From: Diadophis punctatus similis
Taxonomy: Eukaryota; Chordata; Lepidosauria; Squamata; Dipsadidae
Assembly (NCBI GenBank): GCA_023053685.1
Contig: JALIGW010000010.1
Location: forward strand, 10,449,919-10,513,918
Direction of reading: 5' to 3'
Length of the DNA: 64,000 nucleotides
Positions 11,866-23,852 of this stretch are shown here, piece by piece. Within the stretch, counting starts at the first letter, position 1; each line of letters begins with the position of its first letter. The notes beneath the pieces are model-generated. The model had not been told where the DNA came from, ran no database searches, and saw only the letters and a program-made list of their open reading frames with translations. A program made the translations under genes and the position numbers.

Positions 11866-12207
11866 ATTTTCATTATTGTTGTGCTCTATTTCTGTAGAGA
11901 TGTAGTTATTTCTTATATATAGTGCAACTCCACCTCCTCTTTTATTTGGTCTGTTTCTTTTAAATAATTTAAATCCCTCTAGCTGTATATTCCATTTGTC
12001 AGTTTCATCCCACCAAGCAATGGCAACTATATCATATCTTCCCTCATTTACTTGAATTTCTAATTCTCCCTGTTTATTCCTCATACTCTGTGCATTGGTG
12101 TATAGACATTTAAGTCCATTTTGATTGACCCTGTGTTTATTGTCTACACAACCTGTGTTATGCCTGACTGCCCCTACTTTCTTGCCACCTGTTTGATTAG
12201 TGCACAT
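11866..12207 (-). pseudogene. CR1-a ORF2, N-terminal endonuclease part
   Basis: Minus-strand frame with LKCLYTNAQSMRNKQGELE, YDIVAIAWWDE (the usual ITETWWDE glutamate block is degraded) and GGGVALYIRNNY. It stops at the CR1-b junction and its next residues are encoded at about 6141 leftward. The frame reads open past the junction only by chance. Confidence 0.85.
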
Positions 12208-12365
12208 GTTATGGCACTCACTATTAAATGCTTGGCTTTGCTTGACAGCAGAGCTGATAAACTTACCCGCACATACATCTATGTTGTGTGCACTGTTAAC
12301 CCTATTAATTTTAGATTGCTGGGGACAGAAATGATCTGTATCAATTAATTCTCTGTCCCCACTGT

Positions 12366-13412
12366 TCAGTTTAAATGTTTATCCAGGAAATCTGTGAATT
12401 TAATACCAACTAGCTCAGTCCCTTTCTTGGATGGAGGCAAACCATCTCTTTTGTACAGTTTTTCATTGGACCAGCTGCAGACATCATGACTAATAAAACC
12501 AAAGCCTTCATTTTTACACCACTCCTTTAGCCACACATTAAACTCTGCTACACATTGGCCTTTCCCTTTTTGTTCCTTATATACTGGTAAAACCTCTGAA
12601 AAGATAAGCCTACAACCTATACTACTAAGTTCATACCCCAAGCTCTGGAAGTCATTCTGCACAGAAAGTACACCTTTTTGGGACAGATCATTTGTGCCAA
12701 GATGTATAATAGCATCAACATCACAGTCCTTACTGGCATTCTTGACTATCTTAAGAATACGCCTCTTGTCTCTGCTGGCAGTAGCACCTAGCAGACACCT
12801 GACCTCTTTCAAAACCTCGATATCCTTTCCTAAATTTACATCTTTTACAATTGAATCACTAACCAGAAGGTGGCTTCTCTTTTTGGATACCTTGCTGCTC
12901 TTGTGTGACTGATGTGTAATACCTGATTCACACTTTCCACTTTCCAAAATAAGTTCTTCATCCCGGACCATGAACCCCTGCTTTTTTGAGTTATCGTTAT
13001 CACAACTACCTTGACCTGTCACTTTAGTGTCCCTATTAAGGTCAGCAAGGGCACTATATCTGTTATGCTGGGACACAGCAAAAGCTTTGTGTTTATGGTT
13101 CACAGCTCTCACCCTGCCAGATCCCACAGTTGTCCATACTTCCCTTCTCCTGCAGGATCTTTGTGGTAGAGGGGGCTGATATTGCGGCAGCTCGTTAGAG
13201 TGGAATGGCTGAATTTGGCACCTAATTTCTGCTTGCAGAGCACAGATTAAAGATTCTAGATAGGTAATCTGTCCACATAGATGAGTAATTTGTTTACAAA
13301 GAGGACAGTATCCAAATTTGAAAAGAGTACTTCGAAACACAGCTGTAAAACAAGTATTACACTGAACTAAGCCAGTCATTTTGAAATAAAATAAAATCAC
13401 AATCTCAAGCAC
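12366..13412 (-). pseudogene. CR1-a ORF1, SGNH-esterase-like, 348 aa, active site damaged
   Basis: The open frame has an N-terminal zinc-finger-like set (CNTC ... CPLC, residues about 18-40), a long basic linker, and a C-terminal SGNH-like domain. Block I reads SDSIVKD (Gly before Asp-Ser replaced by Ser), block III is intact (HLGTNDLSQ), and block V reads DGLPPS where CR1-b has DGLHLT, so the catalytic His is lost. It is clearly homologous to the CR1-b ORF1 but belongs to a different subfamily (low identity outside motifs). ATG-to-stop length is preserved even though ORF2 is broken. Confidence 0.8.
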
Positions 13413-15005
13413 ACTAACCCTGAATGTATTATTACTATTTTTGGTTTACAGTTATATGATCCGCGTGCCATTAGGCGCACAGGCTGCTACCTTTCTTCTT
13501 TGTTCTCTCACTCAAACTCCAAACTCTCAGCCAGCAGCTCCTCGCCCAGCTTCTGTGAAGTTAAAATGTAATGGAGGAAGTTTTTTTTCTACCTTCCTTC
13601 TTTGTTCTCTCACTCACACTCCCAACTCTCAGCCAGCAGCTCCACACCCAGCTTCTGTGAAGTTAAAATGTAATGGAGGAATTTTTTTCTACCTTCCTTC
13701 TTTGTTCTCTCACTCAGACTCCCAACTTTCAGCCAGCAGCTCCACACCCAGCTTCTGTGAAGTTAAAATGTAATGGAGGAAGTTTTTTTCTACCTTCCTT
13801 CTTTGTTCTCTCACTCAGACTCCCAACTCTCAGCTCCATGCCCAGTTTCTGTGAAGTTAAAATGTAATGGAGGAAGTTGTTTTCCTACCTTTCTTTCTCC
13901 TCTTTCTCTCAGTCAGATTCACAAGTCTCAGCCAGGAGCCCCACCCCAAGCTTCTGTGAATTTAAACTGTAATGGAAGAAGTTGTTTTCCTATCTTTCTT
14001 TCTCCTCTTTCTCTCAGTCAGATTCACAAGTCTCAGCCAGGAGCCCCACCCCCAGCTTCTGTGAAGATAAAGATCAAGTCATCTACAAATGCCTGTGTGG
14101 TGCCCACATACAGGTACTGACTACAAAAGAGTTAAATTTTTGTGTAAAGTTAAAGTGTTGTGAAAATGCATACACAAGTAAGTGTGGAGCCAAACAGCTT
14201 TAAAATGGAATGGTAAGTAGGTAAAGGGAGGGGTTTATCCTACTTCTCCAGCAGGGGGGATAGAATCCATCATGAGGAGTCAGCCAATCAAATCAAAGAT
14301 AGCAGAGCTAGAAGCTATAAAAGGTGGAGTTGGAGAACCGTTGGGTTCTCTGTCTGAGGAAAAACTTCCAAGGAAGAAGTTTAATAGGGATTCTCTGCCT
14401 GGGTTTAACTGTCAAGGAAGGAAGTTAACAGGAGAGAAACAGGCTGTAGGCAATCCTGAGGGAAGTAGGTGCCAGGGTCAGGAGACTTTATTGATTTTTA
14501 TATTGGGTTAGCTGTACAGAGAGTTAAATGGTGAAACATACTCTTATCTGTAGGCTTTAATCCATGAAGAACTGGGGTTCCTTAGGTTTAGTTCTCTGGG
14601 GGGAAGGAAAGATCTATAGGAATTGAATAGCTTGTAGTGGCTATAAGAAATTTACTTGATACTTACTGAGAAGGCTGTAACTAATAAACTGGTTTCTTGT
14701 TTGATAAAGAAATGTGTCAAAGTCATGCTATCTCTCACATAAAATAATTTTAAAGCAAGTCTGCAGAGAATAAAGACATTGTATCTTTAAAATCACCGGC
14801 AGAGTACTGGCTGGGGTAAAAATGTATTCTTATTCAGCTCACTGAGGAAAGAAACATTAATATCAAGCCTCTAAGGGGAGAGAGAATGTAAACAGAGGGT
14901 GTGACTCTTGGTCAGGGAGCTATATAAAAAAATATATTTATCTGAACATTATTCTACGCTATCAATAGATATAAAATCAATAACCCTGACTGGGGGGGAG
15001 GCCCT
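13413..15005 (-). promoter_or_regulatory. CR1-a 5' UTR with tandem monomers
   Basis: The interval between ORF1 and the resumption of L1 sequence is 1.6 kb, matching the 1.7 kb 5' UTR of CR1-b. It contains six tandem monomers of about 100 bp (13487-14066), then single-copy sequence with CCAAT- and TATA-like motifs (14285 and 14317, plus-strand reading) whose direction is opposite to CR1 transcription. The 5' boundary is uncertain by tens of bases. Confidence 0.5.
13487..14066. repeat. Six tandem repeats of about 100 bp
   Basis: Units start at about 13487, 13589, 13689, 13790, 13885 and 13990 with CTACCTTCCTTCTTTG-like sequence and contain CCAGCTTCTGTGAAGTTAAA and TAATGGAGGAAGTT. The first four units are closer to one another than to the last two (TTTCTTTCTCCTCTTTC variants). 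They lie wholly in the CR1-a 5' UTR. Confidence 0.9.
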
Positions 15006-15468
15006 CGCAGCCTGTAATTTATATTGTTCCTTTTTTGTTTCCATGCCTTTAATTTCTGTGTCTGGACTAATATTTATATTTAGCACTTCCAATGTTAATA
15101 TGAATAGTAAAGGAGATAGTGGACATCCTCGTCTTGTGCTTTTTTAATATTGAAATTCTCTGTCGTGTCTCCATTTACCATCACCTTTGCCATTTGTTTG
15201 TAGTGTATTGCCTTTAGTGTTGGTGAATCTCTCACCAAGTTCCATCTATTTTAATTGTGGCGACATGGGTTGCCAGTTTACAGTGTCAGGTGCTTTCTGC
15301 GCATCTAGGAAGATCAACGCCATTTGTTTTCCAGGATGTGCTCCATAGTATTCCAATGTATTTAAAATCAGTCTCAAGTTGTTTTTAATCTGTCTCTTAA
15401 GCAAAATGCCATTTTGATCTGAATGTATAAATTCATTTAGAAACCTTTTTAGTCTCTCTGCCATTATT

Positions 15469-18261
15469 TTTTCCCCAAATTTTTTTTATTTTTTCTCGAC
15501 CACTTTATATACAATTCAATACACATATACCTTAAAATTTTATAATGAAATACATAGTTTTACATTATAATCAATCATTCAAAAATCAATATCTTATTCA
15601 ACAGTTGCATCATCAATCATCAGTCTGTTCTACTTTTTTCCATTACACTCCCCTCTCTCTATCTCCATCTTCTCCTCCTACTTTCTTACTCCTTCACTCC
15701 TCCTCTACCTCTCTCTACTCCTTCTCTTCCTTCCCTTTTACTTCCTCTTTCACCTTCTTAACCTTTCCCTGAGTGCTCTTTATACTAACTCATTTTATAT
15801 TTGACAGACTGATGATATAATCTCAAATTTAAACTAGTCTTGTCTCTTCTGTATAAAATTTATTGTTATTATATCATTTCTTTAATGATATAATATTTCT
15901 TTCTTTCTTTTTCTTTGGAAATTAAATTAAATTAATTTAATTTCCAAAATAATTATTATTTCTCCTGCTTCTTAATTTTAAGCCATGTTGCTTCCTCTAC
16001 TTCTTTAGTCTCTTTAATCATCATTTATGTTTCTTACCTCCATTTCTATCAAAAAACTAAATGCCCAATTATACACTTCAATTTCTCATATTGATCATCA
16101 AAATTCTTTCTAAGCTATTTCCACTCAATTGAATATTCAACTCTAAAAATATTTTTTTTGAATTTTACATTTAAACAATCTCATAAATAAAAAATAATGC
16201 ACAATCATAATTCATTTCCATTATATCCAATTCTATATTTCCTGCATCGCTACAGGTATTTAATTGAATTAAATCAAAAATTAATCTAGCTCTCATCAAT
16301 TCCATCTCTTGCATTTAAACAAATCAAAAAGAAGAAAAGTAAAATAAAAAAGAAAGAAAAAGTCCACATGATTTAATTTTCCAATTTTCAGCTTAATAAA
16401 TTTAAAGATAATAAACAATCATAATATGCCTTTTTATTTTTAACGTTAAAATAATTTCCCTTAAATTATAATCATATTTATCATTCATATTTATCATATT
16501 AATTATCATTGTTTTGTCTGCATTCTTCCAAATCATTTAGTTCTTAAATAATATTACCCATATAAAAAGAACAAAGAATAAAAAAACTTAATTCCTAATA
16601 AAATAATTATATTAATTCTATATATCAAAATTCTAAACAGTTAACAATTCTTATCACAATTAGATCTAATATATAATTATAAAAAGAAAGAAAAAGAAGA
16701 TAAAGAGAGAAAAGAAAAGAAACCATTTCTATAATATATCAATGCCTTCATCCATTCCCTTTTAATTTCCCAACCACTTCCATTTTATATCTATTTTGTT
16801 TACCCTTATACCAATAAGTTCTCATTTCCCACACCCCTTTTTCCTTTCTAAAATCTACTATCTGTATGTATCTAGTTTTCCCCATTCCTTTTTTAACTTT
16901 ATGTATCTCAAGATCCTCTTCCTCAATCTGAACATAATCATTTTTAATATCTTTATCTCTATTATCACTGTTAAGCCCAGTGGAATCATTATAAGTATCA
17001 ACATAATCCTTAATCAGCATTGCATTTTCAGTATTCTTTCCCTGTTCATCATCATTAATATTTTCATCAATCTTCTTTTCTTCTTCTGTTGTCTTTTCCA
17101 TTTTTTCTATTTGCACTTCATTCTTTCCTTTCTCAAGTGTTCCAATTCCAAGAAATCTTCTAAAATCCTTAAAGAAATATTTCAAAATCCCAGCCAATTC
17201 TTCATAGTCAATTTCCTCCATGTCTTTGAAGTCACAATTTCCAAGTCCAAAGCTTAGCCAAATTCAATCTATCATCAGAATTCATTCAAGGATGCCACCA
17301 GTTCTTAATAATTGCTAATCTCCATGTCTCAAAGTCACAAATCACTAATTTTTACAGTCCATCCAGCTGTTAACAAAGATGTATTCCACAGCCTGTTATA
17401 ATTTACAAGTTTGTACTTTGGTAGTTGAAAGACCAGTTCCTTCTGTTCTTTTGTTATCCGAGTCAACCCAAAACAATTTCTTTCAGACAATAATAAATTT
17501 GCAGTCTGCTTTATATTTCCTCAACTCTCAGAAATGTTTTTCTTATTCAAGGTTACCAGCTGTCCAAACATCCAAAAAGATATTCCACCACAAAAGTAAT
17601 TCTTCCAACCATCAGATGGCACTCTCCAGTCAGGTTTCCCAGCTCTACCTTTCCTGTTTTAGTTTTTCCGTTTTTAATCCAATCCAATCCAATTTTTTCC
17701 TTCCAAGTTTATTTTCCAATTCTTATTCCTTTAACAAATCTTTAAAGCAATGTCCAAATCCTTAATATTTGGGCTTTAGTTACAAATCCCTTTAATTTTG
17801 TTGCACCATTGTATCCACATATTTAACAGCCGCTCCTTGATTTCCGGTCCTTTTGTTCCCCTTTTAAATTGAAAAGTTTATTTTAAAATGTTCTTTTGGA
17901 AGTGTGACTCACCAACCTCCATCTTCTTCAACTTTGACCCCTCCAGCACTTAACTTGAAATTTTTGCTTCCCAGATGACTCCAGCCTCACCTGTTCAATC
18001 TTACCAATGTGACTGCAGCGGCTAGGGATGACACTTAAAGGTCGTCTTCTGATCGCCGCCAGTCGAGGAGACAAAGCCGGCTCCCTGGGGGGTTTGCAGC
18101 CCCCCCAGTCCACCAGCAGGCACTCCTCTTCTTCACCACCCCTCCAGGGTGGATCTGACCTGGTCCTGACCGGACCAGGTCCCCAGACGATGCGGATTTG
18201 GGGCTTCCCCGCGGTGCGTGGGGAAAATCCATAGCACAGCTGTGTTGGCCGTGCCTTCTCC
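15469..18261 (-). mobile_element. HAL1-like L1-mobilised element, copy 1
   Basis: A 2.8 kb insertion in L1 ORF2 is bounded by a perfect 17-bp duplication, GTCTCTCTGCCATTATT (15452-15468 and 18262-18278). On the minus strand: a GC-rich 5' UTR (about 18260-17930) with GGGGGGGCTGCAAACCCCCC and CTCCTCGACTGGCGGC, an AT-rich segment, one acidic ORF (16748-17221), about 1.2 kb of pyrimidine/AT-rich 3' UTR, and an A-rich tail (15469-15500). Long target duplications and a poly(A) end are L1 hallmarks, yet no RT is encoded. It is homologous along its length to 20305-25064. Confidence 0.75.
16748..17221 (-). CDS. Acidic protein of the HAL1-like element (copy 1), 157 aa
   Basis: The open frame starts MEEIDYEELA; the copy-2 protein starts MEKIDYEELA. 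The first 40 residues are mixed hydrophobic/charged (LKYFFKDFRRFLG), residues about 40-110 are very acidic and Asn/Asp-rich (DENINDDEQGKNTENAML), and the C-terminus turns basic and aromatic (RTYWYKGKQNRYK ... KLKGNG). The alternation resembles a disordered acidic region followed by a small nucleic-acid-binding tail. I see no RRM or coiled coil of the mammalian L1 ORF1 type, so equating it with L1 ORF1 is unproven. Conservation of frame and ends between two copies supports real coding capacity in the source element. Confidence 0.55.
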   Translation of the reverse strand: MEEIDYEELAGILKYFFKDFRRFLGIGTLEKGKNEVQIEKMEKTTEEEKKIDENINDDEQGKNTENAMLIKDYVDTYNDSTGLNSDNRDKDIKNDYVQIEEEDLEIHKVKKGMGKTRYIQIVDFRKEKGVWEMRTYWYKGKQNRYKMEVVGKLKGNG

Positions 18262-18326
18262 GTCTCTCTGCCATTATTGAAGCATATATTTTATAGTCAG
18301 CATTCAGTAAAAAGATGGGCCTATAG

Positions 18327-19190
18327 CTGCGATGACGAACATATGGCATGCATGCCACAGGTGGCACATGGAGCCCTCTCTGCGGGCATGCAAGCCGTCC
18401 CCCAACTCAGCTCCACTGCGCATGTGCGTGTCTCCCACTGTCCAGCTGATTTTCGGGTCTGCCCTACCTGCAGGAGATGCGTGTGCATGTGCAGGGGGCG
18501 GGGAAGCCCTACCTTTCTCTTCACTTTCTGCTGACCGTGCCTTCCCAGATCTCCAGAGATTCCCCCCCAGCACCGTTTGGGGATGGGAGGCTTCCCCCCT
18601 CCAAGTGCCATTTGGGATGAGAGGCTTTTTCCTCCTCCCAGCACCATTTGGGGATGGGACGCTTTTCTTCCCTCCAAGCATCGTTTGGGGATGAGAGGCT
18701 TTTTCCTCCTCCCAGCACCGTTTGGGGACGGGAGGCTTTTTCCTCCTCCCAGCACCGTTTGGAGATGAGAGGCTTTTTCCTCCTCCCAGCACCGTTTGGG
18801 GATGGGAGGCTTTTTTCTCCTGCCAGCACCATTTGGGAATGGGAGGCTTTTCCTCCCTCCAAGCACTGTTTGTGGATGGGAGGCTTTTCCTCCCTCCAAG
18901 CATGGTTTTCGGATGAGAGGCCTTTTCCTCCCTCCAAGCACCATTTGTGGATGTGAGGCTTTCCCCCCTCCCAGCGCTGTTTTGGAATGGGAGGCAAAAA
19001 TGGGGGTCGCACGCACATGCGCGTGCGGGGGGGTTGCACACGCATGTGCAGGGGTGGTGCACGTGGGAGGGGCATTTCATTATGGGTGTGGGCACGAATG
19101 CAAGGGAGACAGTGCACGCACACGTGCATGAGAGACAGCGCGTGCGCGCGTGCTTTCAGCACCCGAAGGAAAAAAGGTTAGCCATCACTG
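18327..19190. mobile_element. Non-autonomous hAT element with internal minisatellite
   Basis: The insertion in L1 is flanked by a perfect 8-bp duplication, GCCTATAG (18319-18326 and 19191-19198). The right end GGTTAGCCATCACTG is the inverted complement of the start, allowing a few changes (CTGCGATGACGAAC). It belongs to the same terminal-repeat family as the elements at 56167 and 56571 (CAGTGATGGCGAACC). It contains about 12 units of about 37 bp at 18571-18993. No transposase is encoded; long frames on both strands come from the minisatellite. Confidence 0.8.
18571..18993. repeat. 37-bp minisatellite, about 12 units
   Basis: The unit is GCACCGTTTGGGGATGGGAG plus GCTTTTTCCTCCTCCCA, with scattered substitutions. 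The array is stop-poor on both strands, which produces the apparent 200-260 aa frames here. Confidence 0.9.
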
Positions 19191-19745
19191 GCCTATAGTT
19201 TTTTTATCTGCATTAAATCTGAATCTTCTTTTGGAATCAAAGTAATATTTGCTTTGGTAAAGGTACCAAAGGTACCAAATACCACGAATTTTGTATCTTT
19301 GCATCAATCAATACTTCATTATAAACTTCCAACATTGATGAGCCAAAAATATCTTGTAAACCTTTGTAAAATTCTGCCAGCAGCCCATCAACTCCTGGTG
19401 TTTTATTATTTTGTCTCTTGATCACTTCTGATAGTTCCATCATTGATGTTCGTTCATTTGACATGGTTTTTACTTTTCTGGTGCTTTGGGTGGTTCCGCT
19501 TTTTCCAAATATTCTTTAATTTTTTCTTCTAGAACTTTTTATTGCTCATACAGCTTTTCATAATAATCTTGAATTATATTTTTTATCCTCATTTTGGTAG
19601 TATAGAGTTCCTTTCTCATCTACCAGCTTATGTGTCAATGTCTTATATTTCTCTGATTTCGATTTGTGTGCCTGCCATCTTCCTCGCTTATTTGCATTTT
19701 TTAAAAAAAGGTTCTGTTTAGCATTTTCAGAGCACAGGACCTTCT

Positions 19746-20304
19746 GTTATGGAAAGGAGAGAGAGTGTGTGAAAATGGAATGGAAAAGTGAATGAGAGAG
19801 TTAAACTTGGACAACCAGCTGGGAAGTCACTGAGCAAAGTCCTGTAAAAGGAAGGGGTCCTTACCTCTGGAAGCAAGCAGAGGTCCTTCAGGACTCTCCT
19901 GAGTCCTAAAACTGTGAGTGAGGAAAAGCCGGTAACAGGAGGTGTCCATACTTACTGCTGGGAGCAGTAACATCCTCCCAGACCCCTTTTTTGGTCTGAA
20001 AACTGCTAGGCAGGAGAATCCCTATAGGAGGTGTCCGTACTCTGATAGGGAACCAGAGTCCTCCCGGATCTCTTTTTTTGATCCAAAAACTGCTGGTGAG
20101 GTGGTTGTCTCACTAGGAGACTCAGTTCGTGGGGACCTGGCAGAGCCAAAGTCAACCCCACATCGGAAAGGGAAGATGGGAAGCTCTAGCTCGAAGGTCA
20201 GGATAGACTCCCTGGGAGAAGACTTGCTTGACGCCTGGGACTAAAAGAGAGAGGCAGTTGCCTGTCCAGGTGGGCATGAAAAAAGGAAACAGAAAAACAT
20301 TGTG
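19746..20304 (+). mobile_element. ERV leader continuation and candidate gag start
   Basis: This sequence resumes the ERV after the L1. It contains three imperfect ~80-100 bp blocks (19860-20110), each with a Y-rich tract and the AAAACTG motif. At 20176 an ATG opens MGSSSSK..., a Gly-2/Ser pattern typical of a myristoylated retroviral matrix N-terminus. The frame stops after 22 codons at 20242-20244. The assignment to gag is a motif-level inference; no capsid or pol is seen downstream. The HAL1-like copy 2 interrupts it at 20304. Confidence 0.4.
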
Positions 20305-20831
20305 GAGAGAGAAGGCGTGGCCAGCGCCACGGCGGTACGGAGCTTTCCCCGCTCCTGTGGGAAAGCCCCGAATCTGCGCCGCCTGGGGATTTGGTCTGGT
20401 TAGGACCGGATCAGAACCACCCAGGTGATGTTGGGAAGAAGAGGAGCACCTGTCGGCAGACTGGGGGGGCTGCAAACCCCCAGGGAGCTGGCTTTGTCTC
20501 CTCGACTGGCGGCGTACGAAGATGGCTATTCCAAAATGCCGTCCTTAGCCATGGCGGTTACATCTGCAAGGATTTGAAACGGCGATTGGAGTCATCTGGG
20601 AAGGAAAATTCTTGAAATATTTGCTGGAGAAGCTGAAGAAGACAGAGGCTGGTAGGTCACTTTGCCTAAAGAAATATCAAAAGAAACGTTCTAATTCAAA
20701 GGGGGGGGGAAAGGACCGGAAATCAGGAAGCGGCTGTTAATATGTGGATACAATGGTGGAGCAAAATTAAAGGGACTTGTAACTAAAGCCCAACTATTAA
20801 AGATTTAAAATTGTGTTTTAAAGACTGGATA

Positions 20832-22630
20832 ATGATTTATTTATTTATTTATTTATTTAAATGGATTTCTATGCCGCCCAACTCCCAGGGGACTCTGGGC
20901 GGCTCACAACATATTGGAATCCATTACAAAATATAAAATACAGTAATTAAAAAACATACAAAAGTTAAAAAGAGTATCTCATATTCACAATCAAGGGGGG
21001 AGACCCATATCTAATCTAGTTGGTCTCACTTTCACCCCGCCTGCCAGAAAAGCCAAGTTTTTATTGCTTTCCGGAAGGCCAGCAGGGTGGGGATGGTCCT
21101 GATCTCCGGGGGAAGCTGGTTCCACAGGGAGGGAGCTCCCACAGAGAAGGCCCTCCCCCTCAGCCCCGCCAACCGACATTGTTTGGTCGATGGGACCTGG
21201 AGGAGGCCGACTCTGTGGGCCCTGACCGGTCGTAGGGAGGTATGCGGCAGGATGCGGTCCCGAAGGTAACCTGGCCCTGAGCCATGTAGGGCTTTAAAGG
21301 TAACGACCAACACCTTAAATTGGATCCGGAGACTAATGGGCAGCCAATGCAGCTGGCGGAGGATCGGTGTTACGTGGGTGCATCTGGGTACACCCACCAC
21401 AGCTCGCGCAGCTGCATTTTGCACCAATTGCAGTCGCCGGATACTCTTCAAGGGTAGCCCCATGTAGAGCGCATTGCAGTAATCCAGCCGTGAGGTGATA
21501 AGGGCATGAGTGACTGTGAGAAGTGCCTCCTTCTCCAAGTAGGGTCGCAATTGGTGCACAAGACGTACTTGTGCAAAGGTCCCCCTAGCCACAGCTGAAA
21601 AATGTTGCTCCAATTTTAGCTGTGGGTCTAGGAGGACACCCAAATTGTGGACCCGTTCTGAGGGAGCTAATTTCTCCCCCCCAAGAACCAAGGAGGGACA
21701 ATTGGTCAGGTCCTTAGGAGGCAATATCCACAGCCACTCAGTCTTGTCAGGGTTAAGTTTTAGCCGGTTCTTCCCCATCCAGACTCTTAACATCATCCAG
21801 GCAGCAGCCCATTACGTCTACGGCTTCCCTGAATTGAGACGGGGTGGAGATGTACAACTGAGTATCATCAGCATATTGCTGATACCTCACCCCGTGTCGT
21901 CGGATGATCTCACCCAGTGGCTTCATGTAGATGTTAAACAGGATGGGCGAGAGGACCGAGCCCTGCGGCACCCCACATAGTAGGGGCCTAGGGCTCGACC
22001 TCTGCCCCCCTGTCAACACTGACTGCGTCCTGTCAGAGAGGAAGGAGGAGAACCACTGCAAAACAGTGCCACCCACCCCCACCTCTCCGAGACGACGCAG
22101 AAGGATACCATGGTCAATGGTATCGAAGGCCGCTGAGAGGTCAAGTAGCACCAGGATAGAGGAGTAACCCCCATCCCGGGCTCGCCAGAGATCATCCATC
22201 AGGGTGACCAAAGCCGTTTCCGTACTGTAGCTGCGCCTGAAACCTGATTGAAAGGGATCCAGAAATTCAGTGTCATCCAACAGCCGGAGGAGCTGGAGCG
22301 CCACCACTTTCTCAACAACCTTCCCCGCGAAGGGAAGGTTGGAGACTGGATGGAAGTTCTTTAAATCTGCCGGGTCCAGGGAAGGCTTCTTGAGGAGGGG
22401 TCTCACCACAGCAGCTTTTAAGGGCTGCGGGACGGACCCCTCTCTCAAAGAAGCGTTGACCAACGCCTGGAGCCAGCCACGTGAAACCTCCCTGGTGGCC
22501 GAAACCAGCCAGGAAGGGCACGGGTCCAATAAACAAGTGGCGGAGCTCATCGCTCCTATGGCCTTGTCTACATCCTCGGGAGTCACCGGTTCAAACCTAT
22601 CCCATATAACCGGACTAAGACCTGATGATG
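20832..22630 (-). mobile_element. L2 LINE, 5' truncated, inserted in HAL1-like copy 2
   Basis: The minus-strand element has the squamate L2 3' end: an (ATTT)n tail at 20828-20858 (plus strand) and the CTATGCCGCCCAACTCCCAG block. Two frames carry the RT. 21753 to about 22630 has FHPVSNLPFAGKVVEK, DLSAAFDTIDH, GVPQGSVLSPILFNIY and a YADD box; 21032-21796 carries the C-terminal domain with RLDYCNALYMGL, RRLQLVQNAAAR, LHWLPISLRIQFK and LWNQLPPEIR. The two overlap around 21760-21790, so one frameshift separates them. The endonuclease is absent. The first codons of the longer frame (22631-22778) are HAL1-like sequence, not L2. Confidence 0.85.
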
Positions 22631-23225
22631 AAAGAAATCTGAGAATTAAACTTGGAAGGAATAATTGGAAAATTGGAATTGATTGAAAACGGAAAACTTT
22701 AATAGGATAGAGAAAAGAAATTTGACTGGAGAGTGCCATCTGGTGGTTGGAAGAATTATTGTTGTGAAATACTTTCATGGTGTTTGGGCAGCAGTGGCCT
22801 TGAACAAAGAACAGCTGTGGACTTTGAATAGAGCAGTTGTTATTGTATAAAAGATAACATTTGGAGTGAGATGGAGAGGAACAAAAACTGGACTGAAATT
22901 TTTAACAACAAATAAAGGAGTGGAAAGACTGTTTGGATTATTTGGATAAGACTGAATTTGAACAAAGATTGATAATAAAGGAACAGAAGGACTTGGCTTT
23001 CTAACTATAAAATGGAATGGAAATTTACAATTGAAAAAGGCTGTGGACTACATCTTTGTTAGCAGCTGGATGGACTGTAAAATTAATAATTTGTGACTCT
23101 GAAACAGTTTGACTTTGCTGAATTTGTGGACTTGAAATTAGTGAATTAAGGAAATGGAGGAAATTGATTAAAGTCTGAACTTATTTAAGCTTTGGATTTA
23201 AGAATTAAGAACCGAGACTTTAAAG

Positions 23226-23852
<627 letters not shown>

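Larger units (their letters stand above)
3589..15005 (-). mobile_element. CR1-a: full-length-sized CR1 LINE, split by CR1-b
   Basis: The 3' end (GAGTTGGAAGGGACCTTGGA on +) is at about 3589 and the 5' end near 15005, where L1 ORF2 resumes. Removing CR1-b leaves about 5.7 kb: 5' UTR (13413-15005), ORF1 (12366-13412), ORF2 (12207 down to 11866, then 6141 down to about 3796) and a short 3' UTR. The two halves join in frame across CR1-b in the endonuclease domain (...NENM at 11875 and HLECIW at 6140). It is dead: RT box FADN instead of FADD, endonuclease SDA instead of SDH, and several frameshifts. The exact 5' boundary is inferred from where L1 sequence resumes. Confidence 0.75.
2835..19730 (-). 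mobile_element. L1 LINE (5' truncated), inserted in the ERV leader
   Basis: The element is on the minus strand, with a T-run (its A tail) at 2833-2840. Target duplication AGCACAGGATCTTCT (2820-2834) and AGCACAGGACCTTCT (19731-19745) matches at 14 of 15 bases. ORF2 pieces appear in protein order going leftward: 19237-19464 (PGVDGLLAEFYKG, RT start), 18279-18326, 15246-15464 (LNEFIHSDQNG, MALIFLDAQKA), about 15010-15160 (RRGCPLSPLLF), then 2840-3389 (LEDPQENKLK, GRVAIIKMNILPRF). It is broken by CR1-a, HAL1-like copy 1 and a hAT MITE, each fitting between adjacent ORF2 segments. Frameshifts are many and the ORF2 C-terminus is missing, so the copy is inactive. Confidence 0.75.

Noticed and set aside
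14157..14741. Apparent solo LTR with CCAAT, TATAAAAGG and AATAAA
   Set aside because: No convincing termini or duplication; the interval is accounted for as the 5' UTR of CR1-a, since L1 resumes only near 15005 and the total then matches a full-length CR1.
18304..19162. 200-260 codon frames on the minus strand
   Set aside because: They come from the 37-bp minisatellite within a hAT MITE.
22631..22778. N-terminal extension of the L2 frame (KVFHNNNSSNHQMALSS-like)
   Set aside because: This is antisense HAL1-like sequence (also seen at about 17590-17640), read through by chance.
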